This document shows, one piece after another, positions 51,286 to 61,061 of a DNA stretch of 64,000 nucleotides (position 1 is the first letter of the stretch; each line of letters begins with the position of its first letter). This DNA is from an uncultured Bacteroidota bacterium. Lineage in GTDB: Bacteria > Bacteroidota > Bacteroidia > Flavobacteriales > Flavobacteriaceae. The notes under the pieces were generated by a model. The model searched no databases and was not told the DNA's origin. It worked only from the letters and a program-made list of their open reading frames with translations. The DNA lies in contig CABXVR010000003.1 in NCBI GenBank assembly GCA_902515565.1, forward strand, positions 1 through 64,000. Reading direction: 5' to 3'. The position numbers were made by a program, and so were the translations under genes.

Positions 51286-52692
51286 ATGAAAAAGATCTAT
51301 TTCATCTTTATGGTATCATATAATTTAGTTTATTCACAAGTTGAAAAGTTAGATTTTAGTTTAGAAGATGCTATAAATTTTGCACAACTAAATAACGCCT
51401 CTTTAAAATCTGCAGATTTACAAATTAAAGCAGCTGAAGCAATAAAATGGGAAACTATATCGACTGGCTTACCAAAGATTAATGCTAGCATAAACTATAG
51501 TAATTGGATAAAACAACAAGTATCATTAATTCCTGCTGCTGCGTTTGATAATACTCAAAGTATAATAGATGTTGTAAACAATTATTTTGATGTTGACCAA
51601 ACTAACAACAATATTAATCAAGCAGAAGGTTTAATTCCTCTAAGGTTTGGAACAAAGCAATCACTTGATGGAAATATAAGTTTAACACAATTAATTTTTG
51701 ATGGTACTTATTTTGTAGGACTAAAGTCAGTTCAGATTTATGTAGATATCGAGGAAGGAATTAGGAATAAAACATCTGTGGAACTGAAAAAAAGTACTAT
51801 TGAATCATATGGTAATGTTTTATTAGCAAAGGAAAGTGTTAATATTATTAATGATAACATTAAAATAGTTGAAAACACATTAAATGAAGTGATAAAAATA
51901 TACGAAAATGGTCTTACTGAAGAAGAAAATGTAGAACAATTACAAATTACGTTGTCGGGATTACAAAGCAATTTGAAAAATAGTTTATTACAGAAAAAAT
52001 TAGCTTCTCAGTTATTAAATCTTGTCCTAGGATTAGAAATTGATCAAGAAATTAACTTAACTGACAATTTTGAAAACCTTATTGACAAAAACATAAACTT
52101 TTCAGTAATTTCAGAAAATAGTAATATAAAAAAGTCTGCAGATTATATAATTAAGGATAATGAAAAAACTTCTAAGGAGCTATTAGTATTTTATGAAAAG
52201 ACTAAACTTTTACCAGTAATAAATGCATTTGTTAATGCTGGATATTCTGGATACTCGGATAATTTTGATTTTACAGATAAATCTCAAAAATGGTATGGTT
52301 CAACAATTTTTGGTTTAAAAATGGATATCCCAATTTTAAGTTCAGGTGAACAGTTATCAAAAATTACTAGAGCTAAAATTGAATTAGAAAAATCTACTTT
52401 ACAACTAAGTGAACTTGAAAAGAAATTAAATATTGAAGTAACTCTTGCTAAAGGAAATTACCAATTCGCTATTGAAGATTATTATAATAAAAAAAGAAAT
52501 CTTGAATTAGCTGAAAGAATAGAAAGAAAAAATCAAGTTAAATTTAGTGAGGGAATAGCCTCTAGTTTTGATTTAAGAGAAGCTCAAACTCAATTATATA
52601 AATCTCAACAAAGCTATTTGATGTCCATGCTTAGTATAATAAACTCAAAAGCGAAATTAGAATCATTAACATCTGAAAATAATCAAAATTAA
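51286..52692 (+). CDS. TolC family outer membrane efflux protein
   Basis: 468 aa; LEDAINFAQLNNASLKSADLQIKAAEA; coiled-coil repeats. Confidence 0.93.
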   Translation: MKKIYFIFMVSYNLVYSQVEKLDFSLEDAINFAQLNNASLKSADLQIKAAEAIKWETISTGLPKINASINYSNWIKQQVSLIPAAAFDNTQSIIDVVNNYFDVDQTNNNINQAEGLIPLRFGTKQSLDGNISLTQLIFDGTYFVGLKSVQIYVDIEEGIRNKTSVELKKSTIESYGNVLLAKESVNIINDNIKIVENTLNEVIKIYENGLTEEENVEQLQITLSGLQSNLKNSLLQKKLASQLLNLVLGLEIDQEINLTDNFENLIDKNINFSVISENSNIKKSADYIIKDNEKTSKELLVFYEKTKLLPVINAFVNAGYSGYSDNFDFTDKSQKWYGSTIFGLKMDIPILSSGEQLSKITRAKIELEKSTLQLSELEKKLNIEVTLAKGNYQFAIEDYYNKKRNLELAERIERKNQVKFSEGIASSFDLREAQTQLYKSQQSYLMSMLSIINSKAKLESLTSENNQN

Positions 52693-52694
52693 TT

Positions 52695-53849
52695 ATGAAA
52701 AAAATACTTATAATAATCAGTTCTTTAATCTTCTCTTGTCAAAGTGAAAACAAATCTGTGAATGAAGTAATTGCATCTAATAATATTGATTTGATCAAAT
52801 TAAAACGAGAAGAAATCAATAATAAACAGCAAGAAATTTATAAAAAATTAAATTTAATTGATATAAAGTTAAATGAATTAGAAAATAACTCCAAAAACCC
52901 TACTGTTTCTACATCTAGAATAATAAAACAAAACTTTAAACACTACGTAGAACTACAGGGAGATGTGAAATCTGATAAAATTATATCAATATATCCTGAG
53001 TTTTCGGGGATAATTAATGAAATATTTGTAAAAAGTGGGGATAGTGTTGAAGAGGGGCAAATTTTGGCAAAAATTGACGATGGAGGATTAAAACAGCAAC
53101 TTTCTCAACTTCAAATCAAATATAATCTAGTAAAAACAACTTATGAAAGACAACAAAGATTATGGAGTCAAAAAATTGGAAGTGAAATTCAATATTTAGA
53201 ATCCAAATCAATATTTGAGGCTCAAAGTAAGGCGATTGAACAACTTAGTAAACAATTAAACAAAACAATAATTACGGCTCCTTTTTCAGGAATTATTGAT
53301 AATGTGATAGTTAAAAAGGGGGAGGTTGTTTATCCTGGACGTTCAAACTTAATGCTATTGGTAAATATGCAAGAAATGTATGTTGAATCGAAAGTCCCAG
53401 AAAATTACATTAATTCAATTACTAAAGGGAAAGACGTTGTAATTGAAGCTCCAATGTTAAAAATAGTTCTAAAATCTAAAATTAGATTAGCCGCTAACTT
53501 TATAAACCCATTGAATAGAACATATAGAATTGAAGCTGAAATCCCGAGTAATAATTATAAAATCAAACCAAATCTTAATGTTAAATTAAAGGTTAACGAT
53601 TATACAAGCGAAAATGCTATTTTAATCATGTTAGATCATATTAATATTGACAGTAACAATGATGAATATGTCTATAAAATAATAAATAAAGACGGTAAAA
53701 ATTATGCCTTAAAAACCATAGTTGAAACTGGAAAAAATAATGGAAATTTTATAGAAGTGCTTAAAGGTCTAACTGAAAATGATGAAATAGTAATTGAGGG
53801 AGCTAGAAAAATAACCAATAACAGCGAAGTTAAAATCATAAATAATTAA
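52695..53849 (+). CDS. RND efflux periplasmic adaptor (lipoprotein)
   Basis: 384 aa; lipobox IFSC; GIINEIFVKSGDSVEEGQILAKID; TITAPFSGIIDNVIVKKGEVV-type repeat. Confidence 0.93.
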   Translation: MKKILIIISSLIFSCQSENKSVNEVIASNNIDLIKLKREEINNKQQEIYKKLNLIDIKLNELENNSKNPTVSTSRIIKQNFKHYVELQGDVKSDKIISIYPEFSGIINEIFVKSGDSVEEGQILAKIDDGGLKQQLSQLQIKYNLVKTTYERQQRLWSQKIGSEIQYLESKSIFEAQSKAIEQLSKQLNKTIITAPFSGIIDNVIVKKGEVVYPGRSNLMLLVNMQEMYVESKVPENYINSITKGKDVVIEAPMLKIVLKSKIRLAANFINPLNRTYRIEAEIPSNNYKIKPNLNVKLKVNDYTSENAILIMLDHINIDSNNDEYVYKIINKDGKNYALKTIVETGKNNGNFIEVLKGLTENDEIVIEGARKITNNSEVKIINN

Positions 53850-53859
53850 ATAATAGAAA

Positions 53860-56800
53860 TTGAAAAATAATCTAGAAAAAGAATTTAAACCTTCATCGTG
53901 GGCTATTAACAATAGTGTAACTATCTATGTATTAATGGCATTAATATTATTTTTAGGGATTAGCTCCTATTTAAATATGCCTAGGGAAGATTATCCTGAA
54001 ATTAAAGAAAACATCGTATTTGTTAGTTCAATTTATCCTGGTAATACTTCAGAGGATGTAGAAAAACTGATTACTGAGCCTCTGGAAGACAAATTAAAAT
54101 CTTTAAATAATATTGAAAAAATCACTTCCTCATCACAGGAAAACTTTTCAATTATAATCGTAGAATTTAATGATAATATTGGTTTTTTAGAAGCTAAGCT
54201 AAAGGTAAAAGATGAAATTGATGCAGCTACGGCATCTGAAGATTGGCCTATGTTCAATAATGCCAAAGTTGACCCAAGTGTCTTCAATCTTACTTTTACT
54301 GAAGAAATGCCAATCTTAAATATTAATATTTCTGGAGATTATACTACAGATAAACTAAAAGAATATTCAGAAGTATTACAAAAAGAAATTGAAGGGTTAA
54401 CAGAAATTAAAAAAGTCGATATAAGAGGAGCTCTAGATAAAGAAGTTGAGGTTGCAGTTGATATTTATAAAATGATGGCTGCTAAAGTTAGCTTCTATGA
54501 CGTAATAGGTTCAATTCAAAATGGCAATATGTCCATTTCTGCAGGAAATTTAATTGAAGGTGGTCAAAGAAAAACATTACGTATAATTGGTGAAATTAAA
54601 TCCCCTCGTGAACTTGAAAAATTTGTTGTCAAATCAGAATTTGACAGTCCTATTTTATTGAAAGATATTGCAACTGTAAGTTTTAAAGAAAAAGAGTCTA
54701 CCACTTTTGCAAGAGAAAATTCTGAATCTGTTGTAATGTTAGATGTGAAAAAAAGATCTGGCCAAAACATGATTGAAGCTGCAGCTAAAACTCGCTCAAT
54801 TGTAGAGGAAACTTTAAATAATGTTTTTCCAAAGAATTTAAAAGTCAGCATAACAAATGATCAGTCTGAATTAACCGAAAATCAAGTAATTGATTTGGTT
54901 AACAGTATAATCTTTGGGATTGTATTAGTTGTGACTGTTTTGCTGTTTTTTCTAGGATTTAAGAATGCTTTATTTGTTGGATTCGCAATTCCAATGTCAA
55001 TGTTTCTGTCTTTACTAATATTAGATGGCTTGGGATACACATTAAATACAATGATACTTTTTGGATTAATAATGGGTCTAGGTATGCTAGTCGACAATGG
55101 GATAGTCGTAGTTGAAAATGTTTACAGGCTGATGGAAAAAGAAGGGCTTAATAGAATCGAAGCTACCAAAAAAGGAATCTCTGAAATTGCATTTCCAATA
55201 ATAATTTCAACTGCTACGACAATAGCTGCATTTATCCCCCTAGGGTTGTGGCCTGGTAGAATAGGTAAGTTTATGGTCTTTTTTCCAATAACTCTGTCTG
55301 TAGTATTGGGGTCATCTTTACTTGTTGCTATATTTTTCAATTCAGTACTAGTTTCAAAAATGATGAAAATTGAAGACACCAATATGCCTTTAAATAGAAT
55401 CATTAAAATCACTACTATCTTGGCAATATCGGGAGTCTCATTTTTAACCTACGGATTATTTAGTTGGGAGGCTGGTGAGACGTTCAGATTTATTGGAACT
55501 TTACAATTATTTGTTGCTATTAACTTTTGGATTTATAGATTATTTCTAAGAAGGGCTGCAAATAATTTTCAACAAAAATTATTACCAAAAATTGATGCCT
55601 TGTATGAAAAAACCTTAAAAAAAATATTAATTGGTAAACGCACCTATTTAATAATTTCATCTGCAATAATATTACTAGTGTTATCATTTTATGGTTTTGG
55701 TAAATCTATTGAATCACAAAGAACAAGTATTGAATTTTTTCCATCTGAAGACCCAAGACAAATTATAATTTTTATGCAGTATCCAGAAGGAACTGATATT
55801 CAAAAAACAAATACAACCGCAAAAAAAATTGAGAAAGAAGTTTATGCAATTATAAATTCTGAGAAATTTAAGGATGATTCAGGATATAATTTTATGGTAG
55901 AAAGTGCCGTTTCTCAAGTTGGTGAAGGTTCTGAAAACCCTGAAACTGAATTAGGAACAGGCTCAGAAATGCCTAATAGAGCTAAAATTACTCTTACTTT
56001 AAGAGGCTTTAAATATAGAAATGGAGTTAGTTCAAGATTACTTAGAAAAGAGATACAAGACAAGCTTAAAAACAAATACCCAGGTTTATCAATTTCTGTT
56101 GAGCAAAATGCCTCAGGACCACCGGTTGGTTATCCAATTAACATAGAGCTTACAGGAAAAGATTATTCTTTACTTATAAATAAAGCTGAACAGATTACTG
56201 AATTCATTAATAAAAGAAACATTCTTGGAATTGAAGAATTAAAAATTGATGTTAATAAATCAAGAACTATAAATTTGATTAGTGTAGATAGAGTTAAGGC
56301 AGGCGAACTAGGAGTTAGTACTGGCCAAATTGGTCAACAGCTTAGAACAGCATTGTTTGGAGCTAAAGTTGGGGTGTATAAATCGAAAGGTGAAGATTAT
56401 GACATAAATCTGCGATTCAACAACAAAGATCGATTATCAGAAAATTCTTTATATGACCAAAATCTGACTTTTAAAGACCCTTCAAATGGAAAAACTAAAG
56501 AAATACCAATTTCTTCACTAACTAGTAAATCAATAACGACAACATACAGTGAGATAAAACACAAAAACTTTAAAAGAATTGTAACTATTTATTCGGGGCT
56601 ATCTTCTGGATACACTGATGCTGGTGCAATTGTTTCTCAAATTGAAAATGAAATGTCAAATTTTCAAAAAGATTTGAGTGAAATTAATATTGATTACACT
56701 GGGCAAATTGAAGAACAAAATAAAAACGGTAAATTTTTATTATCAGCTTTTTTCACTGGTCTTGGATTAATCTTTTTAATACTTATTTACCAATTTAATT

Positions 56801-57333
56801 CAATAAGCAAGCCTACAATTATAATGATTGCAATTTTCCTGAGTTTAATTGGGGTTTTTGGACACTTAGTTATAAGTGGCAGTCCATTTATTATAATGAT
56901 GACAATGATGGGAATTATTGCGCTTTCCGGAATAGTAGTTAATAACGGAGTAGTTTTATTAGACTATTCTCAAATTCTATTGGAAAGAAAAAAATTAGAT
57001 CCTGAAAATACTAAAAATGATATGGAGCTAAAATTTGATTCTATTATTGAATCGTGTAAATCCAGACTTAGGCCAGTGTTATTGACAGCAATAACTACTA
57101 TTTTAGGGTTAATTCCATTGGCAATAGGTTTTAATATCAATTTTTATACATTATTTAGTAATTTTAATGCCAACATTTACATTGGTGGTGATAATTTCGT
57201 ATTCTGGGGGCCACTTGCTAAAACAGTTATCGCAGGACTAATGATTGCTACTTTTTTAACCTTATTTGTTGTTCCTTCACTATTTTTAATGATAGAAAAA
57301 TTTAAATTGTGGTTAAAAATTAGATATAAGTAA
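53860..57333 (+). CDS. RND efflux permease (AcrB/MdtB-like)
   Basis: 1157 aa, TTG start; LGMLVDNGIVVVENVYRLME; IALSGIVVNNGVVLLDY; RPVLLTAITTILGLIPLA. Confidence 0.95.
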   Translation: MKNNLEKEFKPSSWAINNSVTIYVLMALILFLGISSYLNMPREDYPEIKENIVFVSSIYPGNTSEDVEKLITEPLEDKLKSLNNIEKITSSSQENFSIIIVEFNDNIGFLEAKLKVKDEIDAATASEDWPMFNNAKVDPSVFNLTFTEEMPILNINISGDYTTDKLKEYSEVLQKEIEGLTEIKKVDIRGALDKEVEVAVDIYKMMAAKVSFYDVIGSIQNGNMSISAGNLIEGGQRKTLRIIGEIKSPRELEKFVVKSEFDSPILLKDIATVSFKEKESTTFARENSESVVMLDVKKRSGQNMIEAAAKTRSIVEETLNNVFPKNLKVSITNDQSELTENQVIDLVNSIIFGIVLVVTVLLFFLGFKNALFVGFAIPMSMFLSLLILDGLGYTLNTMILFGLIMGLGMLVDNGIVVVENVYRLMEKEGLNRIEATKKGISEIAFPIIISTATTIAAFIPLGLWPGRIGKFMVFFPITLSVVLGSSLLVAIFFNSVLVSKMMKIEDTNMPLNRIIKITTILAISGVSFLTYGLFSWEAGETFRFIGTLQLFVAINFWIYRLFLRRAANNFQQKLLPKIDALYEKTLKKILIGKRTYLIISSAIILLVLSFYGFGKSIESQRTSIEFFPSEDPRQIIIFMQYPEGTDIQKTNTTAKKIEKEVYAIINSEKFKDDSGYNFMVESAVSQVGEGSENPETELGTGSEMPNRAKITLTLRGFKYRNGVSSRLLRKEIQDKLKNKYPGLSISVEQNASGPPVGYPINIELTGKDYSLLINKAEQITEFINKRNILGIEELKIDVNKSRTINLISVDRVKAGELGVSTGQIGQQLRTALFGAKVGVYKSKGEDYDINLRFNNKDRLSENSLYDQNLTFKDPSNGKTKEIPISSLTSKSITTTYSEIKHKNFKRIVTIYSGLSSGYTDAGAIVSQIENEMSNFQKDLSEINIDYTGQIEEQNKNGKFLLSAFFTGLGLIFLILIYQFNSISKPTIIMIAIFLSLIGVFGHLVISGSPFIIMMTMMGIIALSGIVVNNGVVLLDYSQILLERKKLDPENTKNDMELKFDSIIESCKSRLRPVLLTAITTILGLIPLAIGFNINFYTLFSNFNANIYIGGDNFVFWGPLAKTVIAGLMIATFLTLFVVPSLFLMIEKFKLWLKIRYK

Positions 57334-57366
57334 TATCTTATTAAATTTGTAACAATAACAAAAACT

Positions 57367-59115
57367 ATGTACAGAACTCATAATTGCGGTGAATTAAGAA
57401 TTTCAGATTTAGGTAAACAAGTGACTTTATCTGGATGGGTACAAAAATCTAGAGATAAAGGGTTTCTAGTTTGGGTAGATCTTAGAGATCGCTATGGAAT
57501 ATCACAATTAATTTTTGATGAAGAGAGAACCTCAAAAGAAATTTTGAAAAATGCTAAATCACTAGGGAGAGAGTTTGTTATTCAAATTACTGGTGAAGTG
57601 ATTGAAAGAAGTTCTAAAAATTCAAATATCAAAACTGGTGAAATTGAAATTTTGGTGTCAAACTTAACAGTTCTTAATGAGTCTAAAGTTCCTCCATTTA
57701 CAATTGAAGAAAATACTGATGGAGGTGATGAATTGAGAATGCAATATAGATACTTAGATATAAGACGAGATTCTTTAAAGAAAAATTTAGTTTTAAGGCA
57801 TAAAGTATCTCAAGAGGTGAGAAATTATTTATCATCTAGAGATTTTATTGAGGTCGAAACTCCTTATTTAATTAAGTCGACACCAGAAGGTGCTAGGGAT
57901 TTTGTAGTGCCATCAAGAATGAATGAGGGTGAGTTTTACGCTTTACCTCAATCTCCTCAAACATTTAAACAGCTATTAATGATAGGAGGCCTAGATAAAT
58001 ATTTTCAAATTGTAAAATGTTTTAGAGATGAGGATCTTAGAGCTGATAGACAGCCCGAGTTTACACAAATTGATTGTGAAATGTCATTTGTTAATCAAGA
58101 AGATATTCTAAACACTTTTGAAGGGCTAACAAAGCATCTTATTAAAAGTGTTAAAAATATTGATATTTTAAACTTCCCTAGAATTACTTATGATGAAGCT
58201 ATGGAAAAATATGGGTGTGACAAACCTGATATCCGATTTGGAATGGAGTTTGGAAACCTTAACAATATTGCAAAACATACTGATTTCAGTGTGTTTAATA
58301 ATTCAGAAGAAATAATTGGCATTGCTGTTCCCGGAGGAAGTTCGTTTACAAGAAAAGAAATTGATAAGTATATAGAATGGGTTAAAAGACCACAAATAGG
58401 TGCCTCAGGCATGATTTATGCAAAGTATAACGATGACAATACTTTCAAATCATCCGTTGACAAGTTTTTTAACCAAGTAGATTTAGCTAAATGGGGTGAA
58501 ATCACAGGTGCTAAAAAAGGAGATCTTATTTTCGTATTATCTGGCGAAAAAAATAAAGTTCGAGCACAATTAAGTGCTCTAAGACTACACGTTGCTGAAA
58601 ATTTAGGTTTAAGAAATCCTAATGAATTTGCACCTTTATGGGTTACAGATTTTCCACTTTTAGAATGGGATGAAGATTCAAATAAGTACCACGCTATGCA
58701 TCATCCATTTACGTCTCCAAAATTAGATCAACTTGAATTACTTAAAACTAACCCTGCAGAAGTGAAAGCAAACGCATACGATTTAGTTCTAAATGGAAAT
58801 GAAATTGGTGGTGGATCAATAAGAATTCATGACAAAAAAATACAAGCATTAATGCTTAAGCATCTTGGTTTTTCAGAAAAAGATGCGATAGAACAATTTG
58901 GATTTTTAATGAATGCCTTTGAATACGGAGCGCCACCACACGGAGGTATTGCTTTTGGTCTAGACAGGTTAGTTGCTATATTAGGTGGTCAAGAAAGTAT
59001 TAGAGATTTTATTGCATTCCCAAAAAATAATTCAGGTAGAGATGTCATGATTAATTCTCCTTCTAAATTAGACATTGAACAGCTTAATGAATTGAACTTA
59101 AAAATTGGTTCATAA
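57367..59115 (+). CDS. aspS: Aspartyl-tRNA synthetase
   Basis: 582 aa; [63 protein letters not shown]. Confidence 0.98.
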   Translation: MYRTHNCGELRISDLGKQVTLSGWVQKSRDKGFLVWVDLRDRYGISQLIFDEERTSKEILKNAKSLGREFVIQITGEVIERSSKNSNIKTGEIEILVSNLTVLNESKVPPFTIEENTDGGDELRMQYRYLDIRRDSLKKNLVLRHKVSQEVRNYLSSRDFIEVETPYLIKSTPEGARDFVVPSRMNEGEFYALPQSPQTFKQLLMIGGLDKYFQIVKCFRDEDLRADRQPEFTQIDCEMSFVNQEDILNTFEGLTKHLIKSVKNIDILNFPRITYDEAMEKYGCDKPDIRFGMEFGNLNNIAKHTDFSVFNNSEEIIGIAVPGGSSFTRKEIDKYIEWVKRPQIGASGMIYAKYNDDNTFKSSVDKFFNQVDLAKWGEITGAKKGDLIFVLSGEKNKVRAQLSALRLHVAENLGLRNPNEFAPLWVTDFPLLEWDEDSNKYHAMHHPFTSPKLDQLELLKTNPAEVKANAYDLVLNGNEIGGGSIRIHDKKIQALMLKHLGFSEKDAIEQFGFLMNAFEYGAPPHGGIAFGLDRLVAILGGQESIRDFIAFPKNNSGRDVMINSPSKLDIEQLNELNLKIGS

Positions 59116-59124
59116 ATAGTATTG

Positions 59125-59406
59125 ATGAAAAGATTAATTATTATTACATCAACTATTAGCTTAATATTAATTTTTACAGGTCTTTTTTTCAAAAATTTAA
59201 CAATAGACTTTGAGGTTTTTAATTTAATTATTGACTTTAATATCACTGGAGATCAATTAACTGGAACAGGAGTAATAGGTTTATTCTTTTTTGTTTTTCC
59301 TGTTTTTTCTTACTACCGCTGGAAAGACAAAGATGTCAAGGATTATATGCTTACTCAGGAAAATATAGATAAAATGAATAAGTCTAAAAAATTAAAAAAT
59401 CATTAA
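59125..59406 (+). CDS. Small hypothetical membrane protein
   Basis: 93 aa from ATG 59125 (ORF track begins at upstream TTG 59122); two TM segments; 9 bp after aspS. Confidence 0.6.
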   Translation: MKRLIIITSTISLILIFTGLFFKNLTIDFEVFNLIIDFNITGDQLTGTGVIGLFFFVFPVFSYYRWKDKDVKDYMLTQENIDKMNKSKKLKNH

Positions 59407-59420
59407 TGATTATATAAATA

Positions 59421-59450
59421 AAAAAAAGCCATCTAAAGATGGCTTTTTTT
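59421..59450. terminator. Bidirectional intrinsic terminator (AAAAAAAGCCATC-TAAA-GATGGCTTTTTTT)
   Basis: GCCATC/GATGGC stem flanked by A and T tracts, between convergent genes. Confidence 0.92.
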
Positions 59451-59473
59451 GTTTTAGTTCACGTAGTTTATAT

Positions 59474-60451
59474 CTATAACTGTGGTAAAACTACTTTATC
59501 AATAACATGTACTACTCCATTGTATGCTTGTACATCTACTGCAATAATATTAGCAATTCTATCATTTAAATCGATAAGTTGCGGGCCTGCATCTAGTGAA
59601 ACAGTTAACGCATCGCCTACTGTAGTAATATTCATTCCGTTAGTTAAATCTCCTGATCTAACATTTGCCTCAACTACTACATGTGTACCTAGTGTAAGTT
59701 CAAGTGTTGCAGCGTCAATATCACCCAACGAATCAACACCAAGTTCTGAAAGTAATGATGCAAATGCGTCATTAGTTGGTGCAAATACTGTAAAAGGTGA
59801 AGGTTCATCTGTAGTTGATAAAATTGAAACAAAATCTTGACTTAAATCTTCTCTAGTTAATGCAGCAACTAAAGTTTCAAACGTTGGATTAGACGTAGCA
59901 AATGTTACTACTGTTGGAAGTCCAATAACCGCATCAACTACATGAACAATTCCATTAGAGGCAGATACATCTGCTAAAACAACACTAGATTGTCCATTAA
60001 ATTCTACTCCACTAGCAGTACTAAAGTATAAGCTCAAGTTATCTCCGTCCATATTTGTTGCATTAGTAGTAGTATAGCCTGATCCATCAGATGCTAAATC
60101 TGTAGACATAACACTGCCTGTAATCACATGATTCAATAATATGTTAGATAAGACATCAGTAGGAACTTCATCTAGAGATGCAAATCCATTAGCTGAAAGA
60201 AAAGCTGCAAAGGCATCATTTGTAGGGGCTAATACAGTAAAATTTCCACCACTTAATGTAGTCAATAAATCTCCATCTGCAACTGTTAAAGCATCAACAA
60301 GTATACTTAGCTCTGGAGTAGCCGCAGCTGTTTCTACAATTGTTAATTCTTCAGGAATTGGTTGCGTATCATCATCATTGTCACATGAAACAATAAAAAA
60401 ACTGAAGGTTAATAAAAATAGTAATTTGTTTAATTTTAATACATTTTTCAT
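59474..60451 (-). CDS. Fasciclin (FAS1) domain lipoprotein, two FAS1 repeats
   Basis: 325 aa; lipobox FIVSC followed by DNDDD; FTVLAPTNDAFAAFL and FTVFAPTNDAFASLL; GIVHVVDAVI and GVVHVIDKVV. Confidence 0.95.
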   Translation of the reverse strand: MKNVLKLNKLLFLLTFSFFIVSCDNDDDTQPIPEELTIVETAAATPELSILVDALTVADGDLLTTLSGGNFTVLAPTNDAFAAFLSANGFASLDEVPTDVLSNILLNHVITGSVMSTDLASDGSGYTTTNATNMDGDNLSLYFSTASGVEFNGQSSVVLADVSASNGIVHVVDAVIGLPTVVTFATSNPTFETLVAALTREDLSQDFVSILSTTDEPSPFTVFAPTNDAFASLLSELGVDSLGDIDAATLELTLGTHVVVEANVRSGDLTNGMNITTVGDALTVSLDAGPQLIDLNDRIANIIAVDVQAYNGVVHVIDKVVLPQL

Positions 60452-60506
60452 AAAATTGATTTTTAATTTTTGGTTAAATTATTTTTATACTAATAACATG
60501 AGAGTT

Positions 60507-60523
60507 TGCAAAGCGCATGCCAA
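60507..60523 (-). promoter_or_regulatory. Putative sigma-54 promoter (TTGGCATG-CGCT-TTGCA) upstream of the fasciclin gene
   Basis: Reverse strand TTGGCATGCGCTTTGCA: GG and GC dinucleotides 10 nt apart; one mismatch to YTGGCACG-N4-TTGCW. Confidence 0.55.
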
Positions 60524-60609
60524 AGTTGGATTAAATAAGCCAGATTTTAAACTTTAACTTATCATTAACATTACCACTTATAATAATTCTTGTAAAATTT
60601 AAAGCTCTA

Positions 60610-61053
60610 TCAGCTTCTTTTACTTTTGAAGAACTCCTTTAACATTATCTCAGTTTGATTAACTAAAACTCCACCCTCAATCGTAGTTTTTGGATGAATT
60701 TTTGGTTGAAAGCCATTAAACTCACTTTTTTTATCCTTTGCTGAATAAACTATTTTAGATATTTGACTCCAATATAAAGCCCCTAAACACATTGGGCAAG
60801 GTTCAAGAGTCACATAAAGAGTACAATCGTGTAAATATTTACTACCTAAAAAATTAGATGCTGCGGTAATTGCTAAAATTTCAGCATGGGCGGTTATATC
60901 ACACAAAGTTTCTGTTAAGTTATGGGCTCTAGCAATAATTTTATTATCAATTACAATAACTGCACCAACAGGAACTTCGCCTTTGTTTAAGCCTAATTTA
61001 GCTTCATCAATTGCCTTTTGCATAAAATAATTAGAATCATAATTTAAAATCAT
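60610..61053 (-). CDS. tadA: tRNA adenosine deaminase-like / nucleoside deaminase
   Basis: 147 aa; HAEILAI and PCPMCLGAL zinc motifs. Confidence 0.9.
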   Translation of the reverse strand: MILNYDSNYFMQKAIDEAKLGLNKGEVPVGAVIVIDNKIIARAHNLTETLCDITAHAEILAITAASNFLGSKYLHDCTLYVTLEPCPMCLGALYWSQISKIVYSAKDKKSEFNGFQPKIHPKTTIEGGVLVNQTEIMLKEFFKSKRS

Positions 61054-61061
61054 GCGTCTAG

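Noticed and set aside
50676-57333. TetR-TolC-adaptor-RND operon as a novel system
   Set aside because: Standard tripartite efflux architecture; only the DUF2141 link and the intergenic dyads are notable.
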